The translations under genes and the position numbers were made by a program. Shown one piece after another: positions 1 to 8,747 of a DNA stretch of 64,000 bases. Origin of the DNA: Aliiroseovarius crassostreae (GTDB lineage Bacteria > Pseudomonadota > Alphaproteobacteria > Rhodobacterales > Rhodobacteraceae); NCBI RefSeq assembly GCF_001307765.1, contig NZ_LKBA01000006.1, positions 331,001-395,000 on the forward strand. The letters run 5' to 3'. A model generated the notes under the pieces. It was not told the origin of the DNA. It ran no database searches and saw nothing but the letters and a program-made list of their open reading frames with translations. How positions within the stretch are numbered: position 1 is the first letter of the stretch; the number at the start of each line of letters is the position of its first letter.

Positions 1-2
1 GG

Positions 3-2198
3 CAGGAACGGCTGGACCGGATCACCACGCTGATTGCCGAAAGCCTGGGGGTGGAGGTCTGCTCCATCTACCTGTTTCGTGACGCGGAAACGCTGGAACT
101 CTGTGCCACCGAAGGGCTGAACCCCGAAGCGGTGCACAAGACCCGGCTGCGCATGGGCGAAGGGCTGGTTGGCCGCGTGGCAAAAACCGCAAGCCCGATC
201 AACTCCAAGGATGCCCCCTCGGAAAAAGGGTTTCGCTATATGGCGGAAACCGGCGAGGAGATCTATTCCAGCTTCCTTGGTGTGCCCGTGCAACGGCTGG
301 GCGAAAAGCTGGGCGTTTTGGTGGTCCAGTCGAAAGAGGCGCGCGAATACAGTTCCGACGAGCTTTACGGGCTGGAAGTGGTCGCCATGGTGCTGGCCGA
401 AATGACCGAGCTGGGGGCGTTTATCGGCGAAGGCGCCGCCATGGCCGCCCTGCACCAGCGCCCCGCAACCTTCCAGGGTCAGATCGGCCAGGAAGGTGCT
501 GCAGAGGGCCATGTCTGGCTGCATGAACCGCGCGTGGTGGTCACAAACCCGGTGGCGGATGACCCCGCTGTCGAACTGTGCCGCCTGCAAGAAGCGGTCG
601 AAGAGCTGCGCCTGAAGGTCGACGAACTGCTGGAGACGGCCCAGCGCGGGGCCGGCACCAAGGACAAAGAGCATATGCAGGTGCTCGAAGCATACCGGAT
701 GTTTGCCAATTCCAAGGGCTGGATGCGCCGGATGGAAGAAGACATCTCGCGCGGCCTGTCGGCCGAGGCGGCGGTTGAGAAAGAACAATCCGCGGCCCGC
801 GCCCGGATGAGCCAGGTGCCCGATCCCTATCTGCGCGAACGGCTGCATGATCTGGATGACCTGTCAAACCGCCTTCTGCGTATCCTCACCGGTCAGGGGC
901 GCGAAACCGGCGCGGAAATGCCGGAAAACCCGATCCTGATCGCCACCAATATCGGACCGGGCGAGCTGTTGGAATATGGGCGTGGGCTGCGGGGGATCGT
1001 CCTTGAGGAAGGGTCCGTCGCCAGCCACGCCGCCATCGTGGCACGATCCTGGGCCATCCCGCTTGTGGTGCAGGCCGGGCGCATCGCCACCGAGGCGCTG
1101 AACGGGGATCACATCCTGGTGGATGGCGAACATGCGACCGTGCATCTGCGCCCCGAAGAAAGCATCATTGGCGCGTTTCGTGACAAGATGCTGATGGAAG
1201 CTCAGCAACAGGAACGCTACCGCTCCCTGCGCGACAAGCCCGCAAAGGGGCTTTGCGGCACCGAGGTGAAGCTGCATATGAATGCGGGGCTGATGGCCGA
1301 CCTGCCCAGCCTGGAAAATTCCGGCGCCGAGGGCGTGGGCCTGTTTCGCACCGAGCTGCAGTTTCTGACCGTGTCCAAAGTGCCGCGCCGGGGGGAACTG
1401 GTCGACACCTACGCCCGTGTGATGGATGCGGCCCATGGCAAGCGGCTGGTGTTTCGCACGCTGGATATCGGCTCGGACAAGGTGCTGCCTTACATGAACC
1501 CGCTGGACGAACCGAACCCGGCCCTGGGCTGGCGCGCAATCCGCGTGGGGCTGGACAAGCCGGGCATGATGCGGATGCAGCTGCAGGCCCTGATCCGGGC
1601 GGCGCAAGGGCGCACGCTCACCGTCATGTTCCCCTTCATCGCCCAGCTGGACGAGTTTCGCGACGCCCGTGAAATGCTGCTGTCCGAGGTCGAGCGCGAA
1701 CGCAAGCTGGGCCATGTGCTGCCCGAAAAGCTTGAAATCGGTGCCATGCTGGAAACCCCCTCGATGGTGTTTGCCCCGCGGCTGTTCTTTGAAATGGCGG
1801 ATTTCATCTCGATCGGCGGCAATGACCTGAAACAGTTCTTTTACGCGGCAGATCGTGAAAACGAACGGGTGCGGCGGCGCTATGACACGCTGAATGTCAG
1901 CTTTCTGAACGTGATCGAAGAGATCGTGGACCGCTGCGCAGAGGTGGGCACGCCGCTCAGCTTCTGTGGCGAAGATGCGGGCCGCCCGATCGAGGCCGCC
2001 TGTTTTGCGGCCCTCGGCATGAAACATCTCTCGATGCGGCCCGCATCTATCGGCCCGGTGAAAAGCCTGATCCGACGGATCAACCTGCAAGAGCTGCGCG
2101 CCTGTATTGATGATGCCCGCCTGTCGGGGGATCAGTCGGTGCGCGGGGCGGTGGTTGATTGGATTGCGCGCAACCGCCATTCCTTTCAATCCGAATAA
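3..2198 (+). CDS. ptsP: Phosphoenolpyruvate-protein phosphotransferase PtsP (EI-Ntr), 5' end cut by window
   Basis: First enzyme of the nitrogen-related phosphotransferase system; takes phosphate from PEP and passes it to the NPr protein in the cytoplasm. The frame is open to the left window edge (QERLDRITTLIAESLG precedes the internal GTG at 51), so the gene starts outside the window. An N-terminal GAF domain covers about the first 140 residues. It is followed by a helical HPr-binding part, the swivelling phosphohistidine domain with GSVASHAAIVAR (His is the phosphorylation site), and a PEP-binding barrel with GVGLFRTELQFL and the active-site Cys in SFCGEDAG. Visible length (about 731 codons) is close to the family's usual 740-760. 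Stop TAA is followed at once by a hairpin repeat that may end transcription. Confidence 0.95.
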   Translation, partial: QERLDRITTLIAESLGVEVCSIYLFRDAETLELCATEGLNPEAVHKTRLRMGEGLVGRVAKTASPINSKDAPSEKGFRYMAETGEEIYSSFLGVPVQRLGEKLGVLVVQSKEAREYSSDELYGLEVVAMVLAEMTELGAFIGEGAAMAALHQRPATFQGQIGQEGAAEGHVWLHEPRVVVTNPVADDPAVELCRLQEAVEELRLKVDELLETAQRGAGTKDKEHMQVLEAYRMFANSKGWMRRMEEDISRGLSAEAAVEKEQSAARARMSQVPDPYLRERLHDLDDLSNRLLRILTGQGRETGAEMPENPILIATNIGPGELLEYGRGLRGIVLEEGSVASHAAIVARSWAIPLVVQAGRIATEALNGDHILVDGEHATVHLRPEESIIGAFRDKMLMEAQQQERYRSLRDKPAKGLCGTEVKLHMNAGLMADLPSLENSGAEGVGLFRTELQFLTVSKVPRRGELVDTYARVMDAAHGKRLVFRTLDIGSDKVLPYMNPLDEPNPALGWRAIRVGLDKPGMMRMQLQALIRAAQGRTLTVMFPFIAQLDEFRDAREMLLSEVERERKLGHVLPEKLEIGAMLETPSMVFAPRLFFEMADFISIGGNDLKQFFYAADRENERVRRRYDTLNVSFLNVIEEIVDRCAEVGTPLSFCGEDAGRPIEAACFAALGMKHLSMRPASIGPVKSLIRRINLQELRACIDDARLSGDQSVRGAVVDWIARNRHSFQSE

Positions 2199-2201
2199 GG
2201 G

Positions 2202-2243
2202 GTTTCGACTTTTCCCTGTCTCAGGGTGAGGTCGAAACGCTTT
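2202..2243. repeat. CGTTTCG/CGAAACG hairpin repeat, half unit (copy A)
   Basis: GTTTCGAC (2202-2209) pairs with GTCGAAAC (2231-2238), and inside it CCCTG pairs with CAGGG around TCT. It lies four bases after the ptsP stop. It shares a 24-base identical stretch with the reverse complement of the first hairpin of copy D (50786-50898), so it is half of the double-hairpin element seen at 5482, 8511 and 50786. It may double as a terminator. Confidence 0.75.
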
Positions 2244-2570
2244 GGCGACACGGATTAACCACTTCTTCACGCACCCGTGGCAGGGTCTCTCCTGAAAGGG
2301 GAGGACGTGATGGTTGCCATGATGTTTGTGACGCTCTGCGGGGCGGGGCTGCTGTTTTTATGGGCGGCAAGACGTCAGCTCCCACAGGGGAGAGGACTGG
2401 CGAACAAACTGGGACTCGGACTGGGTTTTAAACCGGGCCACGCGGGACGTCACATGGGACGTCACAAGGGAGGCGCGCGCTATGAGGTGCCCGTCAGCGC
2501 CTGCACACGCGATCTGCGCCCTCAGCCATCTTACGCCCAGGCACCGAAGGCGCAGTGCGGGCAAGAGCCC
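2244..2570. other. Intergenic stretch with one weak small-protein candidate
   Basis: No recognised gene. A plus-strand frame with ATG at 2310 has a good ribosome site (GGGGAGG, 2299-2305) and begins with a hydrophobic run (MVAMMFVTLCGAGLLFLWAA). It then turns into low-complexity sequence and runs to 2735 across the antisense of the neighbouring acetyltransferase, which argues against a real full-length protein. A short membrane peptide cannot be excluded. Confidence 0.3.
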
Positions 2571-3062
2571 TCATTCAGGTCCAAACTTCCGAACCGCTCC
2601 CTGAACGCCACGCCAGGCCCCGGGCTGCAATTCCAGCCCCAGAACCCGGTCGGGGTTGGTGGGCGGCGGCATGGTCACATGATCGAGCCGGGTAAAGCCA
2701 AACCGACGATAATAGGGCGCATCCCCAACCAGTAGAACCCGCGGCCAGCCTTCCTTGCGGGCCTGATCCAGACTGCCCCGCATCAACAATCCGCCCAGCC
2801 CTTCGCCCTGCCGGGTCGGGTGCACTGCAACCGGGCCCAGCAACAGGGTCCGGTACCCACCAATCAGCACCGGCCAGTAGCGGATTGCCCCGGCCAGAAT
2901 GCCGTCACCGTCGCGCGCAACCATCGACAGGCTGCGCACCGGAGCCACCCCATGACGCAGACGGTAGGAAGACAACGCCTCACGCCCCGGCGCAAAGCAG
3001 GTGTCATAGAGGGCTTCCACCTCCCACCAATCCTCATCCCGTTCTACGCTGAGCGTATACAC
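2571..3062 (-). CDS. GNAT-family N-acetyltransferase (YhbS-like)
   Basis: Predicted acetyl-CoA-dependent N-acyltransferase of unknown substrate. The GNAT core is visible: beta-strand LLLGPVAVHP, then the acetyl-CoA pyrophosphate loop RQGEGLGGLLM (matching Q/RxxGxG/A), then VLLVGDAPYYRRFGF, a typical C-terminal YhbS-type motif. The start is taken as GTG at 3062, giving 163 residues, because GAGGAGAGGGGG lies just upstream. A longer reading to 3182 would overlap the divergent flavin reductase gene and adds non-conserved sequence. The gene is divergent from the flavin reductase at 3146, so they share an 80-bp promoter region. Confidence 0.8.
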   Translation of the reverse strand: MYTLSVERDEDWWEVEALYDTCFAPGREALSSYRLRHGVAPVRSLSMVARDGDGILAGAIRYWPVLIGGYRTLLLGPVAVHPTRQGEGLGGLLMRGSLDQARKEGWPRVLLVGDAPYYRRFGFTRLDHVTMPPPTNPDRVLGLELQPGAWRGVQGAVRKFGPE

Positions 3063-3145
3063 TGCGGCCCCCTCTCCTCTGTCCCTTTCCTCTGTCCCTG
3101 CGATGCTGCTAACAAGATCACAGCTCCGAGAAAAGAGAGAAGCGC

Positions 3146-3751
3146 ATGTTTTACGAACCAAAAAACGGGCATGGCCTGCCACATAACCCGTTCAATGCGG
3201 TGATCACCCCCCGCCCGATTGCCTGGATTGCCACCCGCGACGCGCAGGGCCGTGACAACCTTGCCCCCTATTCGTTTTTCAACGGGGTCGCCTATGATCC
3301 CCCGCAGGTGATGTTTGCCTCAACCGCCGGAAAGCCTGACCGCGATCTGGGCAAGGACAGCTTGGACAATATCAACAATACCGGCGTGTTTTGCGTGCAT
3401 CTTGTCCAGGAAGATATGACACATGCGATGAATGTCAGCTCGGGTAGCTATGGGCGCGAGGTGGATGAATTTGCCCGCGCGGGGCTTGAGAAAACCGACT
3501 GCGAGGTGATCAGCTGCGCCCGGATTGCGGCCGCCCCTGCGGCGCTGGAATGCAAGCTGACCCAGATCACCCGCCTGCCCGGTGCCGAAAATTACGTCTG
3601 TTTCGGTGAGGTGGTCGGCGTGCATTTGAATGACGAGTGTATGGTCGATGGGATCTTTGACCCAACCGCAAAGGGGCTGCTCGCACGGATGGGATACCGC
3701 AATTACACATTGGTGCGGGATCAGTTTGAACTGAAGCGCCCGGATGAGTGA
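3146..3751 (+). CDS. Flavin reductase family protein (FMN-binding split barrel)
   Basis: 201-residue protein of the DIM6/NTAB flavin reductase-like family, which binds FMN and often supplies reduced flavin to monooxygenases or acts as an oxidoreductase itself. Family marks are the early PRPIAWIATRD strand, NLAPYSFFNGVAYDPPQVMFAS, and the central KDSLDNINNTGVFCVHLV segment. It is cytosolic with no signal peptide. No partner monooxygenase is next to it, so the substrate cannot be named. A strong bidirectional terminator follows 20 bp after the stop, separating it from the convergent sulP gene. Confidence 0.85.
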   Translation: MFYEPKNGHGLPHNPFNAVITPRPIAWIATRDAQGRDNLAPYSFFNGVAYDPPQVMFASTAGKPDRDLGKDSLDNINNTGVFCVHLVQEDMTHAMNVSSGSYGREVDEFARAGLEKTDCEVISCARIAAAPAALECKLTQITRLPGAENYVCFGEVVGVHLNDECMVDGIFDPTAKGLLARMGYRNYTLVRDQFELKRPDE

Positions 3752-3771
3752 TCTGCCGGTGGATCTTGCAC

Positions 3772-3810
3772 AAAAAAGGGCGCCCCGACCAAACCGGGAC
3801 GCCCTTTCTT
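3772..3810. terminator. Bidirectional rho-independent terminator
   Basis: AAAGGGCG and CCCG pair with CGGG and CGCCCTTT around a short loop. An A-run precedes and a TTTCTT run follows, so it can stop transcription from both the flavin reductase (+) and the sulP gene (-). Confidence 0.85.
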
Positions 3811-3828
3811 CTGGATCAGAGCGGGGTA

Positions 3829-5466
3829 TTAATGCCCGCCCAGGATCCCCGTTTTGACCGAGTAATCCACGGCAATTTCGTAATCCGGGTCGTCATCGCT
3901 ATCGACCATCAGGTGCCCCGCCTTGTTCAGCAATTTGTGGCAGTCACGCGACAGGTGGCGCAGCTGGATCGACTTTCCAGCAGCTTCATATTTCACAGCA
4001 ATCGCTTCGATCGCCTGCAGGGCGGACTGGTCCACGACGCGGCTTTCGGCAAATTCCAGCACCACGATTTCCGGGTCATTTTCCACGTCAAACAGCTCCA
4101 GGAACCCCTCCACGGATCCGAAGAACAGCGGGCCTTCGATTTCATAGACCTTGCGATGGCCGTCTTCGTCCACACGGGTGCGGGCATGGATATGCGAGGC
4201 GTTCTGCCAGGCGAAGGCCAGCGCCGAAACGATCACCCCCACCACCACGGCCACCGCAAGGTCTTCGTAGACGGTCACGCCGGTCACCAGGATGATCACA
4301 AAGGCATCCAGACGCGGCACTTTGGTAAGGATCCGGACAGAGTTCCAAGCGAAGGTGCCGATCACCACCATGAACATCACGCCAACAAGGGCTGCGAGCG
4401 GGATCATCTCGATCCAGCTGGAGGCGGCGACGATGAACAGCAGCAGGAACAGGGCTGCGGCGATGCCGGCAATGCGCGTGCGCCCGCCCGATTTCACGTT
4501 GATCATCGACTGGCCGATCATCGCACAGCCGCCCATGCCGCCGAAAAAGCCGGTCACCACATTCGACGTGCCCTGCGCGATACATTCCTGCGACGCGCCC
4601 CCGCGCTGGCCGGTCATCTCGCCCACAAGGTTCAGGGTCAGAAGGCTTTCAATCAGGCCGATGGCCGCGAGGATCACTGCGTAAGGCAGGATGATCCAGA
4701 GCGTTTCCAGCGTGAAGGGGGCAAGCATCGTGCCGTAAAGCCCCTCACCCTCGCCAAACATCCAGTGAAAGCTGGGCAGCCCGCCTTTGATCGAGGCCAT
4801 ATCCCCAACGGTGGGCACGTTGATCCCAAAAGCAATCACCACCCCGGCGACAATACCGATCCCGGCCAGCGGCGCGGGGATGATGCTGGTGATTTTTGGC
4901 AGGCCCCAGATGATCAACATGGTCAGGCCAACAAGGCCCAGCATCATGTAAAGCTGGGTGCCGGCAAGCCACGCGTCGGGATTGCCCGGCTGTTTGAACT
5001 GCGTCAGCTGGGCCAAGAAAATCACGATGGCCAGCCCGTTCACAAAGCCCAGCATCACCGGATGCGGCACCAGCCGGATGAACTTGCCCCAATGCATGAC
5101 ACCGGCAAAGATCTGCAAGATCCCCATCAGCACCACGGTGGCAAACAGGTATTCCACCCCATGGTCCGCCACCAGAGCCACCATCACCACGGCCAGCGCG
5201 CCGGTTGCGCCCGAGATCATGCCCGGACGCCCGCCGATCACCGCGGTGATCAGCCCCACCATGAAGGCTGCATACAGACCCACAAGCGGGTGCACGCCCG
5301 CCACGAAGGCAAAGGCCACCGCCTCGGGCACCAGCGCCAGCGCCACGGTCAGGCCCGACAGGATTTCGGTTTTCAGCCGCGACGGTGTCAGCGCGACGCT
5401 CGGCGACAGGCGCAGGTCGGGGCGTTCTATACGGGCGGCATAACGGGCCAGAAGAGCTCGGGGCAT
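3829..5466 (-). CDS. SulP-family inorganic anion transporter with STAS domain
   Basis: Inner-membrane anion transporter (sulfate, bicarbonate or related anions) of the SLC26/SulP family, 545 residues. About twelve hydrophobic segments fill residues 30-420. The family signature lies near the N-terminus (SGLTVALALVPEAVAFAFVAG), and a cytoplasmic STAS domain occupies about 440-530 (IVVLEFAESRVVDQSALQAIEAI). The start ATG at 5466 has AGGTGA four bases upstream. The frame stays open far beyond it into non-coding sequence, so longer starts were rejected. A hairpin repeat (5482-5590) occupies its upstream region. Transport substrate is not inferable: no sulfate or carbonic anhydrase genes are adjacent. 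Confidence 0.9.
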   Translation of the reverse strand: MPRALLARYAARIERPDLRLSPSVALTPSRLKTEILSGLTVALALVPEAVAFAFVAGVHPLVGLYAAFMVGLITAVIGGRPGMISGATGALAVVMVALVADHGVEYLFATVVLMGILQIFAGVMHWGKFIRLVPHPVMLGFVNGLAIVIFLAQLTQFKQPGNPDAWLAGTQLYMMLGLVGLTMLIIWGLPKITSIIPAPLAGIGIVAGVVIAFGINVPTVGDMASIKGGLPSFHWMFGEGEGLYGTMLAPFTLETLWIILPYAVILAAIGLIESLLTLNLVGEMTGQRGGASQECIAQGTSNVVTGFFGGMGGCAMIGQSMINVKSGGRTRIAGIAAALFLLLFIVAASSWIEMIPLAALVGVMFMVVIGTFAWNSVRILTKVPRLDAFVIILVTGVTVYEDLAVAVVVGVIVSALAFAWQNASHIHARTRVDEDGHRKVYEIEGPLFFGSVEGFLELFDVENDPEIVVLEFAESRVVDQSALQAIEAIAVKYEAAGKSIQLRHLSRDCHKLLNKAGHLMVDSDDDPDYEIAVDYSVKTGILGGH

Positions 5467-5481
5467 GGGGTCACCTGATTG

Positions 5482-5590
5482 GGGCGTTTCGAGGCAAACC
5501 TGACACACAGGTTTCTCTTGAAACGTCGACATTATGATATCTCTTGCCGCGTTTCGATTTCTGGCCTGTGCCAGATTGAAATCGAAACGC
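5482..5590 (-). repeat. Double-hairpin CGTTTCG repeat (copy B, minus orientation)
   Basis: Two consecutive imperfect palindromes: GTTTC...GAAAC with inner AACCTG/CAGGTT, and GCGTTTCGATTTC with GAAATCGAAACGC enclosing CTGG/CCAG. Read on the minus strand, the linker between them contains AGAGATATCA, the same as in copy D. It sits between the sulP start and mtnP. Confidence 0.75.
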
Positions 5591-5778
5591 GTTAAGGATT
5601 GTTCGCGTTCAGGCGTTCCTAACGGGGATTGGCGCAAATTGAAACCCCGGCGCGCGCCCCTGTCCCCCTGGATTTGCACGAAAACTGGTGCGGGAGTTGC
5701 TGCATCTGCACTGATTCGCTCTTGCACCGCGCCCCCCCTCGGACCAGAGTCGCGCCAGACAGATATGAGGAGGGCAGA

Positions 5779-6648
5779 ATGGACAGGATGATCGGCGTGA
5801 TCGGCGGCTCGGGCGTCTATGAGATCGACGGGCTGAAAGACGCGACATGGCAGGCGGTGGACACCCCATGGGGGCCGCCTTCGGACGAGATTCTGACCGG
5901 GCAGCTTGACGGAGTTCCGATGGCCTTTCTGCCCCGCCACGGGCGCGGCCATGTGCATTCCCCTACCGAAGTGCCCTATCGCGCCAATATCGACGCGCTG
6001 AAGCGGTTGGGGGTCACGGATGTGGTTGCGATCTCGGCCTGCGGGTCGTTCCGCGAAGACATGCCGCCGGGGGATTTTGTCATTGTGGATCAGTTCATTG
6101 ACCGGACCTTCGCGCGGGAGAAAAGCTTTTTCGGCACCGGCTGCGTGGCCCATGTTCCGCTGGCCCATCCGACCTGCGACCCGCTGGGGCAGGCCTGTTT
6201 CGAAGCGGCGCGGGCGGCGGGCATCACCGTGCATCGGGGGGGCACCTATCTGGCGATGGAGGGGCCGCAGTTTTCGACCCTCGCGGAAAGCCGGATGTAT
6301 CGTGAGCAATGGCGCTGTGACGTCATTGGCATGACCAATATGCCCGAGGCGAAACTCGCCCGTGAGGCCGAGCTGTGCTACGCCTCGATTGCGATGGTCA
6401 CCGATTTCGATTGCTGGCACCCCGACCATGAGAATGTGGATGTGGCGCAGGTGATTGCCACGGTGGGCGACAATGCGGCCAAGGCGCGTGAGCTTGTGGC
6501 GCGCCTGCCGAAACTGCTGGGGCCCACCCATGCGCCCTGCCCGCAGGGCTGCGATCACGCATTGGATTTCGCCATCATGACCGCGCCGGACAAACGCGAC
6601 CCCGCACTGCTGGCCAAACTGGATGCGGTGGCGGGTCGCGTGCTCTGA
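5779..6648 (+). CDS. mtnP: S-methyl-5'-thioadenosine phosphorylase
   Basis: Splits methylthioadenosine with phosphate into adenine and 5-methylthioribose-1-phosphate in methionine and purine salvage. 289 residues, the usual length. Family marks: IGVIGGSGVYEIDGL at the N-terminus (phosphate loop), LPRHGRGHVHSPTEVPYRANI, ISACGSFREDMPPGDFVIVDQFIDRT, and the substrate region GGTYLAMEGPQFSTLAESRMYR followed by DVIGMTNMPEAKLAREAELCY. Start ATG 5779 has GAGGAGGG eight bases upstream. It is first of a three-gene operon: its stop overlaps the next start (TGATG), and apt, which recycles the adenine made here, is third. Confidence 0.96.
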   Translation: MDRMIGVIGGSGVYEIDGLKDATWQAVDTPWGPPSDEILTGQLDGVPMAFLPRHGRGHVHSPTEVPYRANIDALKRLGVTDVVAISACGSFREDMPPGDFVIVDQFIDRTFAREKSFFGTGCVAHVPLAHPTCDPLGQACFEAARAAGITVHRGGTYLAMEGPQFSTLAESRMYREQWRCDVIGMTNMPEAKLAREAELCYASIAMVTDFDCWHPDHENVDVAQVIATVGDNAAKARELVARLPKLLGPTHAPCPQGCDHALDFAIMTAPDKRDPALLAKLDAVAGRVL

Positions 6649-7700
6649 TGCGCAATCAGGGTATTGATATCGCACGGTTTCTGGCCTTTGCCGGCATGGT
6701 GCTGGTCAATTTCCGCATCGCGGCCGAGCTGGCCACGGGGGGTGGCTGGGGCGGGGCGGATATCGCGCTTGGCTGGGCCGAGGACTGGCCCGCCACGCTC
6801 ACCATGTTGATCGAAGGGCGCGCCGCCGCGCTGTTCGTGATCCTTGCGGGGGTAAGCCTTTCGCTTGGATCGGCGCGCTGGCATCTGGTTTTGCGGCGTG
6901 CCCTGTTCCTGTTTGCAATCGGCATGGGAAATATGCTGATTTTCGAGGCGGATATTCTGCATTTCTATGGGCTTTACTTTGCAGCGGCCGCCCTGTTGCT
7001 GGGGGCCTCCAACCGCAGCCTTCTGTCCGGGGCCGCCCTTTTGGTAGGGCTTGGGGTGCTGGCGCAGATCACGCTGGATTACAATGTCGGATGGGATTGG
7101 GACCGGCTGGCTTATGCGGATTTCTGGACCCTCGCGGGCTTTCTGCGCCATTCCCTTTACAATGGCTGGCATCCGGTGTTCCCGTGGCTGGCTTTCTTGC
7201 TGTTTGGCCTGTGGCTTGGCCGGCTGAAGCTTGATCACCTGCCGGTCCAGCTGTCCCTGCTGATCGGTGGCGCCCTTGTGGCCTATCTGGGTGAGCGTCT
7301 GTCGCAACGCCTGATCGAACTGCCTGAATTGGGGGAGGTTCTGGGCACCGCCCCCCTGCCACCCGGTCCACTTTACATGCTGGTCGCGGGGGCCTCGGCC
7401 ACCGCGCTGCTGGGCGCGACCCTGCTGATCACCCCGCTGATCTGGCTGTTCCGGGTCGAGCTTCTGTTTGTGGCCCCCGGTCGCATGACCCTGACACTTT
7501 ACGTCGCCCATATCGTGATCGGCATGGGCCTGTTGGAGGCAATGGGACTGCTGGACGGGCAGATGTCGTCCCCCGGAATATTTGCCTATTCCATTGGATT
7601 TGTGACGATAAGCGCATTGTTTGCGCTTTTCTGGTTGCGTAAGTTCCGCCGGGGACCGCTTGAGGCCCTGATGCGCATCACCACCGAGGGAAAGCTATGA
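6648..7700 (+). CDS. DUF418/DUF1624-type multi-pass membrane protein, probable acyltransferase-like
   Basis: 350-residue inner-membrane protein with about ten hydrophobic segments. It starts [21 protein letters not shown], the pattern of the heparan-alpha-glucosaminide N-acetyltransferase / DUF418 group (R-x-x-x-ID-x-AR-x-x-A). [23 protein letters not shown] and the terminal [14 protein letters not shown] also fit that group. Its biochemical role is unknown. Both ends overlap neighbours by one and four bases (TGATG with mtnP, ATGA with apt), so it is translationally coupled in a purine-salvage operon. Why a membrane protein belongs there is not explained by the family. Confidence 0.75.
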   Translation: MRNQGIDIARFLAFAGMVLVNFRIAAELATGGGWGGADIALGWAEDWPATLTMLIEGRAAALFVILAGVSLSLGSARWHLVLRRALFLFAIGMGNMLIFEADILHFYGLYFAAAALLLGASNRSLLSGAALLVGLGVLAQITLDYNVGWDWDRLAYADFWTLAGFLRHSLYNGWHPVFPWLAFLLFGLWLGRLKLDHLPVQLSLLIGGALVAYLGERLSQRLIELPELGEVLGTAPLPPGPLYMLVAGASATALLGATLLITPLIWLFRVELLFVAPGRMTLTLYVAHIVIGMGLLEAMGLLDGQMSSPGIFAYSIGFVTISALFALFWLRKFRRGPLEALMRITTEGKL

Positions 7701-8227
7701 AGACCGTCAAAGATTACATCCGCACCATTGTTGATTTCCCGCATGAAGGGATCCTGTTTCGCGATGTGACCACGCTGTTTGCCGATCCGCGCGGGATGCG
7801 CATGGCGATCGACCAGATGCTGCACCCCTATGCGGGGCAGCCGATTGACAAGGTGGTCGGGCTTGAGGCGCGCGGCTTCATCATCGGCGGCGCGATTGCG
7901 CATCAGCTGGGCACCGGTTTTGTGCCGATCCGCAAGAAGGGTAAACTGCCCGGTGAGACCCATTCCCAGGCCTATACGCTGGAATATGGCGAAGCGGTGG
8001 TCGAGATGCACACTGATGCAATCCAGCCCGGTGAGCGGGTCTTGCTGGTGGATGACCTTCTGGCCACCGGGGGCACGGCAGGGGCTGGGATCAAGCTGCT
8101 CGAACGTGTCGGTGCCGACATCGTGGGCTGCGCCTTCATCGTGGACCTGCCGGAACTCGGCGGTCGCAAGATCTTGCAGGATATGGGAATGGATGTGCAT
8201 ATCCTGTGCGAGTTTGAGGGGCTGTAA
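7697..8227 (+). CDS. apt: Adenine phosphoribosyltransferase
   Basis: Converts adenine plus PRPP to AMP and pyrophosphate in the cytoplasm. 176 residues. The PRPP-binding motif [18 protein letters not shown] lies at about 116-133. The N-terminal part [27 protein letters not shown] and [33 protein letters not shown] are typical of Apt. It overlaps the preceding membrane gene by ATGA. It probably captures the adenine released by MtnP, two genes upstream. A 13-bp perfect hairpin about 110 bp after the stop likely ends the operon. Confidence 0.96.
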   Translation: MKTVKDYIRTIVDFPHEGILFRDVTTLFADPRGMRMAIDQMLHPYAGQPIDKVVGLEARGFIIGGAIAHQLGTGFVPIRKKGKLPGETHSQAYTLEYGEAVVEMHTDAIQPGERVLLVDDLLATGGTAGAGIKLLERVGADIVGCAFIVDLPELGGRKILQDMGMDVHILCEFEGL

Positions 8228-8340
8228 TCCGAAAAACCCAAACATCGTGAACGGGTTGTTAAGGTTTGATCATTAGAGAAGGACCTGTCTGTGGAGCAAC
8301 AGACACTGCTTGTGCACGACGATATTCATCGACCCCGTGC

Positions 8341-8372
8341 GATGCCCTGCCTTCACCCAAAGGCAGGGCATC
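8341..8372 (+). terminator. Perfect 13-bp hairpin after apt
   Basis: GATGCCCTGCCTT (8341-8353) pairs perfectly with AAGGCAGGGCATC (8360-8372) around CACCCA, followed by ACTGTTTTG. The T-run is short, so it may be an imperfect terminator or an mRNA-stabilising hairpin for mtnP-apt. Confidence 0.6.
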
Positions 8373-8510
8373 ACTGTTTTGACCGATTGGTTTGGGCGGA
8401 CAGTGCCCGTGGTCAGATTTCTACCGCCTGTGTTTGACCGATATGGGAGAAACAGGTGTCTGAGGGGGTCTCCGAGAGGCTTTGCACGGGGTGGGAAAAG
8501 GGGCCGGCCT

Positions 8511-8623
8511 AAAGCGTTTCGACTTATTATTGAGACACAATAATGAGGCGAAACGCTCGAATCCTACTGATGTTGCGGGCGTTTCGAAATCACTTGTGAC
8601 TCAAGTTTATCCCGAAACGCTTT
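8511..8623 (+). repeat. Double-hairpin CGTTTCG repeat (copy C)
   Basis: 113 bp, bounded by AAAGCGTTTCG and CGAAACGCTTT. First hairpin: AGCGTTTCG with CGAAACGCT and inner TTATTATTG/CAATAATGA. Second: GGCGTTTCG with CGAAACGC and inner ACTTG/CAAGT. Same length and layout as copy D. The rest of the apt-to-oxidase gap (8228-8747) shows no gene. Just after the repeat, 8634-8664 holds CCGGGATATTTGACACCAG, a variant of the short motif at 10177 and 33706. Confidence 0.8.
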
Positions 8624-8747
8624 AGCGGCCTCACCCCGGGATATTTGACACCAGAAAATAAACCTATCCCGGTGGTGTCAGATCCCAGCAATACCTGAAA
8701 ACGTCCACCATCCTTGCAAGGTGCGCGGCACAGGCCACAACCGGCCG

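Noticed and set aside
864..2270. Long minus-strand open frame opposite ptsP
   Set aside because: Antisense of a clear PtsP; common in GC-rich genomes.
2310..2735. Small plus-strand protein with good ribosome site
   Set aside because: Second half is antisense of a real acetyltransferase and low-complexity; noted only in the intergenic entry.
3748..5478. Long plus-strand open frame, His/Asp-rich (about 576 codons)
   Set aside because: It is the antisense of the sulP gene. Its composition is a mirror of the membrane protein's codons and it has no domain.
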